Assembly: GCF_902497995.1 (NCBI RefSeq)
Contig: NZ_CABVII010000017.1
Span: forward strand, 62,001-126,000
Direction: 5' to 3'
DNA length: 64,000 bases
From: Pseudomonas fluorescens
GTDB taxonomy: Bacteria; Pseudomonadota; Gammaproteobacteria; Pseudomonadales; Pseudomonadaceae
A program made the position numbers and the translations under genes. Under the pieces are notes generated by a model, which saw only the letters and a program-made list of their open reading frames with translations, ran no database searches and had not been told where the DNA came from. Numbering within the stretch: position 1 is the first letter of the stretch; each line of letters starts with the position of its first letter. This document shows, piece after piece, positions 9,077 to 17,270 of the stretch.

Positions 9077-10530
9077 GCGCCCAGCAGATAAATCCGGTAG
9101 TACTGGTTCTCCAGCAACGGTGGGTAACCCTGATACCCCACCCTGGTTGCATTGCGTCGCGCCCTCTCGGACACCACGTTGGTGATGCCCAATGTCGGCA
9201 GACTTTCGGCCAGCACCAAAAAGTCGATGTTCAGCAGGTAGTGCAACACCGGCAACTGCTTGAACGAGCCCGCAGCCCCCACCAGCCAGTGATCGGAATA
9301 GGTCACCGACAGGTAAATGCGCTTGGCCTCGCGCAGTTCTCGACGGGATGCAATGTCGTACGCCATGCTGGATACCGCACTGGAAGCGAAGACTTTCTGC
9401 ACCGTCAGCACCCGACCGTAGGCATACGACAACGACAGCATCGCCAATAGGGGAATCACCAACAGCAACGGCAGCCGCTCGTGGATGTGTCGCAATGCCA
9501 GGTGGCTCAAATAGAACAACAACAGCAACAGAACCGCGAAGCCCATCAGCGTCCTGGCCCCTTCATTGAAATCGCGAAAAAACAGCGCCATCCCCGACAC
9601 CAGCAGCGTCACCACCGGCACTGTCAGCAAACAGATCAGGCCGATCAGCAGGTTCTTCCCCGGGCTGTCCTGACGCGCCGCGACCTTGAACCCCAGCCGA
9701 ATCGCGCCGGCCACGGCACACAGCAACAATCCGGCGGATACCCAGGTCCATCCGCCGTGGAACAGCAGCACGACTTTTTCCAGTACCCGGCCGATGTTGA
9801 TATGCAGTTGCAGCAGCGGCTCCGCCGACCAATTCAGCAAGGACGTACGAGTGTGTTGAGTGAATGGATAAGCACTGACGGCGTAAATCAGGCAGCCAAG
9901 GATCGCCTGAGCCATTTTCCAGCCGAGCAGACCGCACCACTGCGGCCAGGCCAGTCTGTCATTGGCGCCTTTGAGTGCCTCGAGGCAACACAACCCGAGA
10001 AACACATTGAAGCTCACCTGGTACAGCCCCAGCGCCAGGGCAACCAGGAAGGACGGCACCAGCCACTGCCGAATGCGCGAAGGGTGACGAAAGGTGATCG
10101 CGTAGATCACCGCCACCAGGCTCAAGGTCATGGCGGGGCCGTCGTATTGATAGGACAGGTTTTGCAGGAAGAAGGGGTTGTACCACAGCGGCAACACCAC
10201 CAGGCAACAGGCAAGCGTCGGCTGCGGGTAGTAATGAAATGTCAGGCGGGTCAGCGCCGCGGCCATGGCCAGCGTGGCAATCAACAGCGGCAGCGGAAAT
10301 ATGTTCGGCGCGCCGTTGCCGAACGTCAGCAGGTTGTAGAACAGCTCGGCAAACAATCGCCCCTGCTCCGTCCAGGCCATACCGGCCGAGAGCGAACGCC
10401 AGTTGTCGTCGATATACGGATAGTCGGCGAGAATCAGCGGCAGGACGTACACCAGGAGTGCGAGCAGAAAAAACAGCCAGACCTGACGGCCTCCAAATTC
10501 TTCGCTGACCAGTCGCTTGAACCGGTCCAT
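9022..10530 (-). CDS. GtrII-like membrane glucosyltransferase
   Basis: About 502 residues, rich in membrane helices (roughly ten). It has the DYPYIDDNWRSLSAGMAW stretch characteristic of the glucosyltransferase GtrII family, whose acidic residues in the first periplasmic loop are important. Such proteins move glucose from undecaprenyl-phosphate-glucose onto O-antigen or another surface glycan at the periplasmic face. The start at 10530 follows the gtrB stop by one base. A start 48 bases further upstream (10578) is open but would overlap gtrB. It is last in a gtrA-gtrB-gtrII operon. The specificity gene is always the variable one, so the acceptor is unknown. Confidence 0.88.
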   Translation of the reverse strand: MDRFKRLVSEEFGGRQVWLFFLLALLVYVLPLILADYPYIDDNWRSLSAGMAWTEQGRLFAELFYNLLTFGNGAPNIFPLPLLIATLAMAAALTRLTFHYYPQPTLACCLVVLPLWYNPFFLQNLSYQYDGPAMTLSLVAVIYAITFRHPSRIRQWLVPSFLVALALGLYQVSFNVFLGLCCLEALKGANDRLAWPQWCGLLGWKMAQAILGCLIYAVSAYPFTQHTRTSLLNWSAEPLLQLHINIGRVLEKVVLLFHGGWTWVSAGLLLCAVAGAIRLGFKVAARQDSPGKNLLIGLICLLTVPVVTLLVSGMALFFRDFNEGARTLMGFAVLLLLLFYLSHLALRHIHERLPLLLVIPLLAMLSLSYAYGRVLTVQKVFASSAVSSMAYDIASRRELREAKRIYLSVTYSDHWLVGAAGSFKQLPVLHYLLNIDFLVLAESLPTLGITNVVSERARRNATRVGYQGYPPLLENQYYRIYLLGAYGFIVMKEPVPLKVLHW

Positions 10531-10531
10531 G

Positions 10532-11473
10532 CTAAAGCCCGAGCCGGTCTTTGCCGCCGACGATGTCTTTGACCACATAGCGCGGCCGATGCTTGGCTTC
10601 GATGTAGATGCGGCCCACGTACTCGCCGAGAATGCCGATGCCGATCAGCTGTACGCCGCCGAGAAACAGGATCGCGGTCATCAACGACGGGTAACCGGGG
10701 ACGCTGTTGCCGAAGAAAATCTTGTCCAGCACCATGTAGACCGCGTACAGCACCGCGAAGATCGAAATCCCGCCACCGATGTAGGTCCACAATCGCAACG
10801 GCACCGTGCTGAAGGAGGTCACGCCTTCCAGCGCCAGGTTCCACAGTTTCCAGCCATTGAACTTGCTGCTCCCCGCCACTCGCCCGGCGCGCTCGTACTC
10901 CACGACCACCGTGGTGAACCCGGCCCACGACAGCACGCCCTTCATGAACAACTGATGTTCCGGCAGTGCGCGAATCACATCGACCACCTTGCGGTCCATG
11001 AGTCGGAAATCACCGACGTTTTCTTCGATCCGGGTGTAAGCGATACGGTTGAGCACGTGATAGAACAGCGCCGCACTGAGGCGTTTCAGCATTCCGTCGG
11101 CGGTGCGATCGCGGCGCTTGGCGAGCACCACATCGGCGCCTTTTTGCCATTGTTCAATCAACCGCGGGACGACGCTGATCGGATCCTGCAGGTCTACATC
11201 CATCGGAATCACCGCATCGCCGCTGGCGTATTCCAGGCCGGCGAACAGCGCCGGCTCCTTGCCGAAATTACGCGAGAAGTTGATCAGCAATACCTGTTCA
11301 TCGATTTGCGCCAGCGCCTTGATCTGCTCGACCGTGCGGTCGGAACTGCCATCGTTGATAAACACGATCTCGAACTCGACCTGTTCCAGTTGCAACTCAC
11401 GCCGCACCGCTTGATAAAACAGATCGATCGCCTGTTCCTCATTGAATACCGGAACGATCAACGAGATTTTCAT
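10532..11473 (-). CDS. gtrB: Bactoprenol glucosyltransferase GtrB
   Basis: 313 residues. The N-terminal GT-A domain (family GT2) begins MKISLIVPVFNEE and contains INDGSSDRT, the DVDLQDP metal-binding motif (DXD type) and KRRDR. Two C-terminal membrane helices follow (about 230-255 and 265-290), as in DPM1/GtrB enzymes. It makes undecaprenyl-phosphate-glucose from UDP-glucose on the cytoplasmic face. Its start overlaps the gtrA stop by four bases (ATGA), and its stop is one base before the gtrII start, so the three are translationally coupled. The length is normal for the family. Confidence 0.93.
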   Translation of the reverse strand: MKISLIVPVFNEEQAIDLFYQAVRRELQLEQVEFEIVFINDGSSDRTVEQIKALAQIDEQVLLINFSRNFGKEPALFAGLEYASGDAVIPMDVDLQDPISVVPRLIEQWQKGADVVLAKRRDRTADGMLKRLSAALFYHVLNRIAYTRIEENVGDFRLMDRKVVDVIRALPEHQLFMKGVLSWAGFTTVVVEYERAGRVAGSSKFNGWKLWNLALEGVTSFSTVPLRLWTYIGGGISIFAVLYAVYMVLDKIFFGNSVPGYPSLMTAILFLGGVQLIGIGILGEYVGRIYIEAKHRPRYVVKDIVGGKDRLGL

Positions 11474-11844
11474 TGCTCACGCTCGCGAAACACCACGTAT
11501 TTTGAGAACAGAAAGCCCAACACCAGGCTCAAGGCCGAAAACAGGGCCACCGTCAGCAGACCATGAAACCGCCACACGTCACCGGCATGGCCGACGCCCA
11601 GGCTCAAGGCACCCATGGTTCCCAAGAATAGAAGATAACCGCCGAACGAGGCCTTGGCGTCGAAGGTATACAGCGCGTTCATGTAAAAGGAGAAAGAGGC
11701 GGCAACGCAGAAGGCTGCCAGGTTGCTCAGGGCCTGACTGAAGTCGGCCGCCACACTCAGCAGGAAGAAGATTTGCCAGTGGATCAGCGTATTGGCGACC
11801 CCGACCACGGTGTAACTGGAAAATCCTTTCCACAAGAGCCTCAT
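11470..11844 (-). CDS. gtrA: Bactoprenol-glucose flippase GtrA
   Basis: 124 residues with four membrane helices and the usual GtrA start (FSSYTVVGVANTLIHW) and end (FLFSKYVVFRE). GtrA-family proteins are thought to flip undecaprenyl-phosphate-glucose across the inner membrane. It is first in the operon. A small inverted repeat TGGTCT-TTC-AGACCA at 11910-11924 lies upstream and might be regulatory. This three-gene arrangement resembles phage serotype-conversion cassettes, but no phage genes are nearby. Confidence 0.9.
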   Translation of the reverse strand: MRLLWKGFSSYTVVGVANTLIHWQIFFLLSVAADFSQALSNLAAFCVAASFSFYMNALYTFDAKASFGGYLLFLGTMGALSLGVGHAGDVWRFHGLLTVALFSALSLVLGFLFSKYVVFREREQ

Positions 11845-11947
11845 GCTGTCCCTCCCGCTTCAGGTCATAAGGCTTTGAACCTGTCTACTGTCAGAAATCA
11901 CAAGCCTGATGGTCTTTCAGACCAGTGGTCTCTTGATCCTCCATAAC

Positions 11948-11980
11948 GCAAAAGCCCCGATCATTGACCAGGGCTTTTGC
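11948..11980 (-). terminator. Rho-independent terminator of the permease gene
   Basis: GCAAAAGCCC and GGGCTTTTGC form a perfect 10-base-pair stem with a 13-base loop, about 20 bases after the permease stop. The U-run lies within the descending stem rather than after it, so termination strength is uncertain. Confidence 0.7.
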
Positions 11981-12001
11981 ATTTCAAGCGTGTCGACTCA
12001 C

Positions 12002-13423
12002 TTATGAAGCCGAACGCACTGCTCCTTGCGACACATTGGTCGGTTGCAGCTTGAACACGTAGAACAATACCGTCAGCAGTACCAGGAACGCCGGGCCGAC
12101 ATAGAGTGCCACGCGGGTGTCCGGGAAGTAGGCCATCAGCCCGACCACCAGCACCAGGAACGCCAGCGCCAGGTACGAGCTGATCGGGAACAGCCACATT
12201 TTGTATTTCAGGCCCGCACGTTCGCTGGCGCTCAGGCCTTTGCGGAACTTGAGTTGGGCCAGCAGGATCATCACCCAGGTCCAGATCGCGCCGAAGGTGG
12301 CAATCGCGGTGACCCAGACGAAGACTTTCTCCGGCACCAGGTAGTTGAGCAGCACGCCCAGCAACAAGGCACCGATCGACAGCAGCAGCGCACGGCGCGG
12401 CACGCCATTGCTGGAGGTCGTGGCAAAACCGGCTGGGGCCTGGCCGTTCTGCGCCAGGCTGTAGAGCATGCGCCCGGTGCTGAAGATGCCGCCGTTGCAG
12501 GACGAGAGTGCGGCAGTGATCACCACGAAATTGATGATGCCAGCAGCGGTCTTGATGCCCAGACGCTCGAAGGTCATCACGAACGGGCTGCCCTGGGTGC
12601 CGATTTCGTTCCACGGGTAGATCGACAGGATCACGAACAACGCACCGACGTAGAACAGCAGAATCCGCCAGAACACCGAGCCGATCGCGTTGGGAATGGT
12701 CTTCTGCGGGTTCTTCGCTTCCCCGGCAGTCAGGCCGATCATCTCGACGCCGAGGTAGGCGAACATCACCATTTGCAGGGACATCAACACGCCTTGCACG
12801 CCGTTTGGCATGAAGCCGCCATGGGCCCAGAGATTGGAAATCCCCAGCGCCACGCCGTCGTTGCCAAAGCCGAACGCGATCACGCCGATACCGCCCACCA
12901 CCATCGCAATGATGGTGACGATCTTGATCAGGGCGAACCAGAACTCGAACTCACCGAAGGCTTTTACTGCGATCAGGTTGATCGAGCCCATGCTGATCAA
13001 CGCCGCGAGTGCCCAGATCCAGCGCGGCACGTCGGGGAACCAGACGCCCATGTACACCGCCACCGCGGTGATTTCCGCGACGCAGGTCACCAGCCACAGG
13101 AACCAGTAGTTCCAGCCGGTGAGGAAGCCCGCCAGGGGGCCGAGGTAGTCTTGGGCATAACGGCTGAAGGAGCCGGCGACCGGGTTATGCACGGCCATCT
13201 CGCCGAGGGCGCGCATGATCACCAGGATCGCCAGACCGCCGATGATGTAGGACAGCATGATGGCCGGGCCGGCCATTTCGATGGCCTTGGCCGAACCGAG
13301 GAACAGGCCGACGCCGATACAGGCACCGAGCGCCATCAAGCGAATATGCCGTTCGCCGAGTTCGCGTTTAAGCGGGCCGCCCTGAGCGGTCTCGCCGTGG
13401 GGCAGGTGATTGCCGACTGGCAT
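12002..13423 (-). CDS. APC-family amino-acid permease (ProY-like)
   Basis: 473 residues with about twelve membrane helices. It has the amino-acid transporter (AAT) signature: LGACIGVGLFLGSAKAIEMA in helix 1, ALGEMAVHNPVAGSFSRYA, and GEAKNPQKTIPNAI in the loop after helix 6. These sequences are closest in memory to the proline-specific permease ProY and the CycA group; the substrate is not certain. It imports amino acids by proton symport across the inner membrane. It stands alone, with a terminator behind it and a long non-coding region before it. GTTGTACCCC directly before the ATG has no strong ribosome binding site. Confidence 0.85.
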   Translation of the reverse strand: MPVGNHLPHGETAQGGPLKRELGERHIRLMALGACIGVGLFLGSAKAIEMAGPAIMLSYIIGGLAILVIMRALGEMAVHNPVAGSFSRYAQDYLGPLAGFLTGWNYWFLWLVTCVAEITAVAVYMGVWFPDVPRWIWALAALISMGSINLIAVKAFGEFEFWFALIKIVTIIAMVVGGIGVIAFGFGNDGVALGISNLWAHGGFMPNGVQGVLMSLQMVMFAYLGVEMIGLTAGEAKNPQKTIPNAIGSVFWRILLFYVGALFVILSIYPWNEIGTQGSPFVMTFERLGIKTAAGIINFVVITAALSSCNGGIFSTGRMLYSLAQNGQAPAGFATTSSNGVPRRALLLSIGALLLGVLLNYLVPEKVFVWVTAIATFGAIWTWVMILLAQLKFRKGLSASERAGLKYKMWLFPISSYLALAFLVLVVGLMAYFPDTRVALYVGPAFLVLLTVLFYVFKLQPTNVSQGAVRSAS

Positions 13424-13961
13424 AGGGGTACAACCTCGTCTTGTTATTGGATATGACCACCGAGTGTCGAAGCGCCGGCCGATAAGCCATTGCTTGCCTG
13501 AAACCGGGTCTACTTCGTGGGCAGAACCGTCCTGCAGGACAAAACCTCCAGGATCAGCGGGGCGTGCAGTATAAAAAGCTTCGTAGAGGGTTTTTCACTC
13601 TATAAACCACAACATTCAGCGAGAACTCTCGGGAAAGGTCCAGTTTACGGAGGGGCATTACCTGGCTTGTGTAGGATTATTCGCTGCGCAAACGGCGCGG
13701 AGCATTGCACAGCATTGGTGCACCGTCATGATCCATACAGGCAGTATTTACGCGGCGATGGCTCTATTCAGCGCACCTCAGGCTATTCAGACCTAATATT
13801 GAGCAAGTTCTTGTGGCGAGCTCCCTTGCCACAAAGCCCTCTTGCCACAGCAGGCTTCCTGACCACAAACAAAGTGAATCCACGAAATTTGGGTGTTCAC
13901 AATTTTTTCACCAACGCCATCCACCGTCTAAGCTTCAATCAAGTCCGATCAATCTGCGGGA
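13424..13961. other. 538-base intergenic region
   Basis: No convincing gene is visible. The half nearest the permease probably holds its promoter and leader. A short inverted repeat TAGAG-N9-CTCTA lies near 13587-13605. At 13811-13858 there are degenerate REP-like fragments (TTGTGGCGAG ... CTTGCCACA, twice CTTGCCACA). Open frames of 160 codons here have no ribosome binding site and no family resemblance. Confidence 0.5.
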
Positions 13962-16900
13962 ATGGATCAGTCGACTATGGGCGCTGTATGGCAAACCGAT
14001 TCGAGTAAAACTGTGGTTTCGACTGAACGAGTGGATGAAGCGCCTTTACCTGAAAAACCTGGCCGTTCCCGGCACGGCTGGGGGGCATTCTGGTTGTTGC
14101 TGCTGATTATCGCGATTGTCGTGGGGCTGGCTGCGGCCAAGGAAATGCGCACCTCGAAGTTTCAATCCCGGGAAGTCAGCAAATTTGCCTCGTCCCTGAA
14201 ATATGACATGCAACCCGGACCCAGCGACGCCATTCACTACCCCGGCGCCGGGCCTTTCGATCTGCGTTTGGGCTACAGCTCCCTGGACGAGTTCCTGCCA
14301 CGGCTGCTCAAGCGTGACTACGTCATTGCCTCGCAAACCCGTTTTTCCGAGGCGCTGATGAACTACAGCGACAAGGGCTTTTTCGTGCCCTATCCAGAGA
14401 AAATCCAAGCTGGATTGTCGATCACCGATTGCCGTGCGGCACCGCTATACCAGTACAAATACCCGCAACAACTGTACTCAAGCTTCGAGGCGATCCCGCC
14501 AGTGGTGGTCAGCAGTCTGCTGTTCATTGAAAACCGCTTCCTGCTCGACCCTCGTCAACCCCAGGCCAACCCCGCCGTGGATTGGCCTCGGTTCGGCATG
14601 GCGGCGTGGTCCCAGGTCGCTAAATTGCTGCACCTGCCGGGCCAGTCGGCGGGGGGCAGTACCCTGGCGACCCAGCTTGAGAAATACCGGCACTCGCCCG
14701 ATGGCTTGACCGTCTCGGGCGCGGAGAAAATTCGCCAGATGATTTCCGCCAGCGTGCGCGCCTATCAGGCCGGGCCGGATACCCTCGAGGCCCGGCAGAA
14801 GGTGATTCGCGATTACCTCAACAGCGTGCCCCTGTCAGCCGTGCCGGGTCACGGTGAAGTGCATGGCATGGCCGAAGGTTTGCGCGTCTGGTACGGCGCC
14901 GACTTCAATGAGGCCAACGAACGGCTGACCAGCACGGCGACAGATCCGAAAACCATGGCGGAAAAAGGCCTGGCCCTGCGTGAAATGCTGTCACTGATGA
15001 TTGCCCAGCGCCGTCCTTCCCATTACCTGACCAAGGGCCATGATGAATTGGCCAGCCTCACCGACAGCCACATTCGCCTGCTGGCCCAGAATGGCGTGAT
15101 CGATGCGCCCCTTGCGAAAGCGGCATTGGCCAGCAAGGTGACCTACCGGGATTGGCTGACCCAGCCCACTATCCAGCCGATTGAAACCAACAAGGGCATC
15201 AGCGTGGCGCGCAGTCGTCTCGGCGGGTTGCTCAATCGTCCGCTGTACGACCTCGATCGCCTCGATCTCTCGGCGACCAGTACCTTGCAAGGCGATCTGC
15301 AAGCCCAAGCCACCGAGTACCTCAAGCACCTGGCCGACCCGGCCTTCGCGGCACAGATCGGCTTGATCGGTGAACGCCTGTTGACCCCCACCAGCACCGC
15401 GCAGGTGCGCTACAGCTTCACCCTGTTTGAACTGACGCCAGACGGCTCACGAGTGCGAGTGCAGACCGACAGCACCGACCAGCCGTTCGACATCAACGAA
15501 GGCAGCAAACTGGAATTGGGTTCCACGGCAAAAATGCGTGTGCTCACCACCTACCTGCAGATCATCGCCGAGCTGCACGATAAATATGCCACGATGACCG
15601 TCCCGGAACTGAAGAAAGTCGACGTCCCGGACCAGGACCGCCTGAGCCGCTGGGCCGTCGACTACCTGATCCAGAATAAAGACCACAACCTGTCGACCAT
15701 GCTGGGCGCCGCCCTGGACCGCAAATACTCCGCCAGCCCCGGGGAAGCTTTTTTCACCGGTGGCGGGCTGCACACCTTCGTCAACTTTCGCAAGGAAGAC
15801 AACGGCCGCCTCCCGACGCTGCGCGATGCCCTGCGTGAGTCGATCAACCTGCCGTTCATTCGGCTGATGCGTGATCTGGTGCGCTACACCACGTATTCAG
15901 GGCCCAACAACAGTGCCGAACTGCTCAAGGACGATAGCGACCCGCGGCGTCAGGAATACCTGGCCTCGTTCGCCGACCGTGAAGGCACCTCGTTCCTGCT
16001 CAAGTTCTGGAAGAAATACAAGAACAAGGACACCCGGGCACGGCTCGAGACGTTCCTCGACGGCATGCGCCCGACCCCGATTCGCATGGCCGCCGTGCAT
16101 CGTTATCTATTCCCCCAGGCCAACCAGGAAAGCTTCAACAGCTTCGTGCGTTCGCACCTAAAAGGCGCCAAGCTCACCGAAAAACTCACCGACGAACGTC
16201 TTGAGCGGCTGTACCTGAGTTACGGACCCGGCTCGTATGACCTGCCGGACCAGGGCTTCATTGCCAAGGTGCACCCGCTGGATCTGTGGCTGATCGGCTA
16301 CCTGTTGAATAACCCCGATGCCAAGTTCAGCCAGATCGTCAAAGCCAGCCAGTTCGAACGCCAGGAGGTCTACAGCTGGCTGTTCAAAAGCCGGCACAAG
16401 GGCGCCCGCGACAGTCGCATCCGCACCATGCTGGAGATCGAGGCGTTCCTCGACATTCACCAGCGCTGGCAGAAAGTCGGCTACCCCTTCGATCACCTGG
16501 TGCCATCGCTGGCCACCGCTATCGGCAGCTCGGGCGATCGCCCGGCGGCGTTGGCCGAGCTGATCGGCACCATTCTCAACGACGGGGTACGGATGCCGAC
16601 ATTGCGCATCGACAGCCTGCACTTCGCGGCGAACACCCCGTATGAGACCCGATTGATCAGTAATCCGGACGCCGGCAAACGGGTGATGCCATCCGAGGTG
16701 GCCTCGGCCATGCGCGAGGCCTTGTCGCAGGTGGTGGATGCCGGCACGGCCAAACGGGTCTCCGGCAGTTTCATCACGCCCGACGGCAAACCGTTGGCCA
16801 TGGGCGGCAAGACCGGCACCGGCGATAACCGTATCGAAGCCATCGGTTCCGGCGGGCGGATCCTGAGCTCGAAATCGATCAACCGCACCGCGACCTTCGT

Positions 16901-17114
16901 GTTCTATATCGGCGATACCCACTTCGGCACCATGACCGCGTTCGTGCCCGGGCGCACGGCCGAAGCGTTCAAGTTCACCTCGGCGTTGCCGGTGCAGGTG
17001 CTCAAGGGCATGGCGCCGATTCTGACGCCCTACCTGCAACCGGGTAGCGCGTCACAATGCCACCCGGTGGACGGTTCGTCCGTGGCGGCAGCCGATCCGA
17101 TACCGCGACGCTGA
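13962..17114 (+). CDS. Large class-A-PBP-like transglycosylase/transpeptidase
   Basis: 1050 residues, longer than typical bifunctional penicillin-binding proteins. A short cytoplasmic N-terminus and one membrane anchor (about 42-62) precede a GT51-like domain with Glu190 in LFIENRF and GGSTLATQLEKYRHSPDG. The transpeptidase motifs are all present: S521-T-A-K524, S627-I-N and K950-T-G. Between the last two is an insertion of about 250 residues. It should polymerise and cross-link peptidoglycan in the periplasm. The early GT51 region is divergent (no canonical EDxxFxxHxG), so glycosyltransferase activity is less sure than transpeptidation. The start could also be ATG 13977; neither has a clear ribosome binding site. 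Confidence 0.82.
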   Translation: MDQSTMGAVWQTDSSKTVVSTERVDEAPLPEKPGRSRHGWGAFWLLLLIIAIVVGLAAAKEMRTSKFQSREVSKFASSLKYDMQPGPSDAIHYPGAGPFDLRLGYSSLDEFLPRLLKRDYVIASQTRFSEALMNYSDKGFFVPYPEKIQAGLSITDCRAAPLYQYKYPQQLYSSFEAIPPVVVSSLLFIENRFLLDPRQPQANPAVDWPRFGMAAWSQVAKLLHLPGQSAGGSTLATQLEKYRHSPDGLTVSGAEKIRQMISASVRAYQAGPDTLEARQKVIRDYLNSVPLSAVPGHGEVHGMAEGLRVWYGADFNEANERLTSTATDPKTMAEKGLALREMLSLMIAQRRPSHYLTKGHDELASLTDSHIRLLAQNGVIDAPLAKAALASKVTYRDWLTQPTIQPIETNKGISVARSRLGGLLNRPLYDLDRLDLSATSTLQGDLQAQATEYLKHLADPAFAAQIGLIGERLLTPTSTAQVRYSFTLFELTPDGSRVRVQTDSTDQPFDINEGSKLELGSTAKMRVLTTYLQIIAELHDKYATMTVPELKKVDVPDQDRLSRWAVDYLIQNKDHNLSTMLGAALDRKYSASPGEAFFTGGGLHTFVNFRKEDNGRLPTLRDALRESINLPFIRLMRDLVRYTTYSGPNNSAELLKDDSDPRRQEYLASFADREGTSFLLKFWKKYKNKDTRARLETFLDGMRPTPIRMAAVHRYLFPQANQESFNSFVRSHLKGAKLTEKLTDERLERLYLSYGPGSYDLPDQGFIAKVHPLDLWLIGYLLNNPDAKFSQIVKASQFERQEVYSWLFKSRHKGARDSRIRTMLEIEAFLDIHQRWQKVGYPFDHLVPSLATAIGSSGDRPAALAELIGTILNDGVRMPTLRIDSLHFAANTPYETRLISNPDAGKRVMPSEVASAMREALSQVVDAGTAKRVSGSFITPDGKPLAMGGKTGTGDNRIEAIGSGGRILSSKSINRTATFVFYIGDTHFGTMTAFVPGRTAEAFKFTSALPVQVLKGMAPILTPYLQPGSASQCHPVDGSSVAAADPIPRR

Positions 17115-17270
17115 ATTTATCCTTCGGCAGGTGGTATTTATATATTTTTCATATTCGAATCTTCACCAGATCACGGGCAAAAAGCGACGTTTGAGCAGCG
17201 ATATTCAGACTTTTATTTAGAGCCGCGACAGATAGGCTGATCATTCTTAAAACGATCAAGGATGATTGCC

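Noticed and set aside
9022..11844. Prophage region around the gtr cluster
   Set aside because: No integrase, structural or lysis genes and no attachment-site repeats were seen.
12026..13456. 476-codon plus-strand frame opposite the permease
   Set aside because: His/Gln-rich shadow typical of antisense to membrane proteins.
13517..14008. 163-codon plus-strand frame in the permease-PBP gap
   Set aside because: No ribosome binding site, no recognisable domain, atypical composition and overlap with the PBP start.
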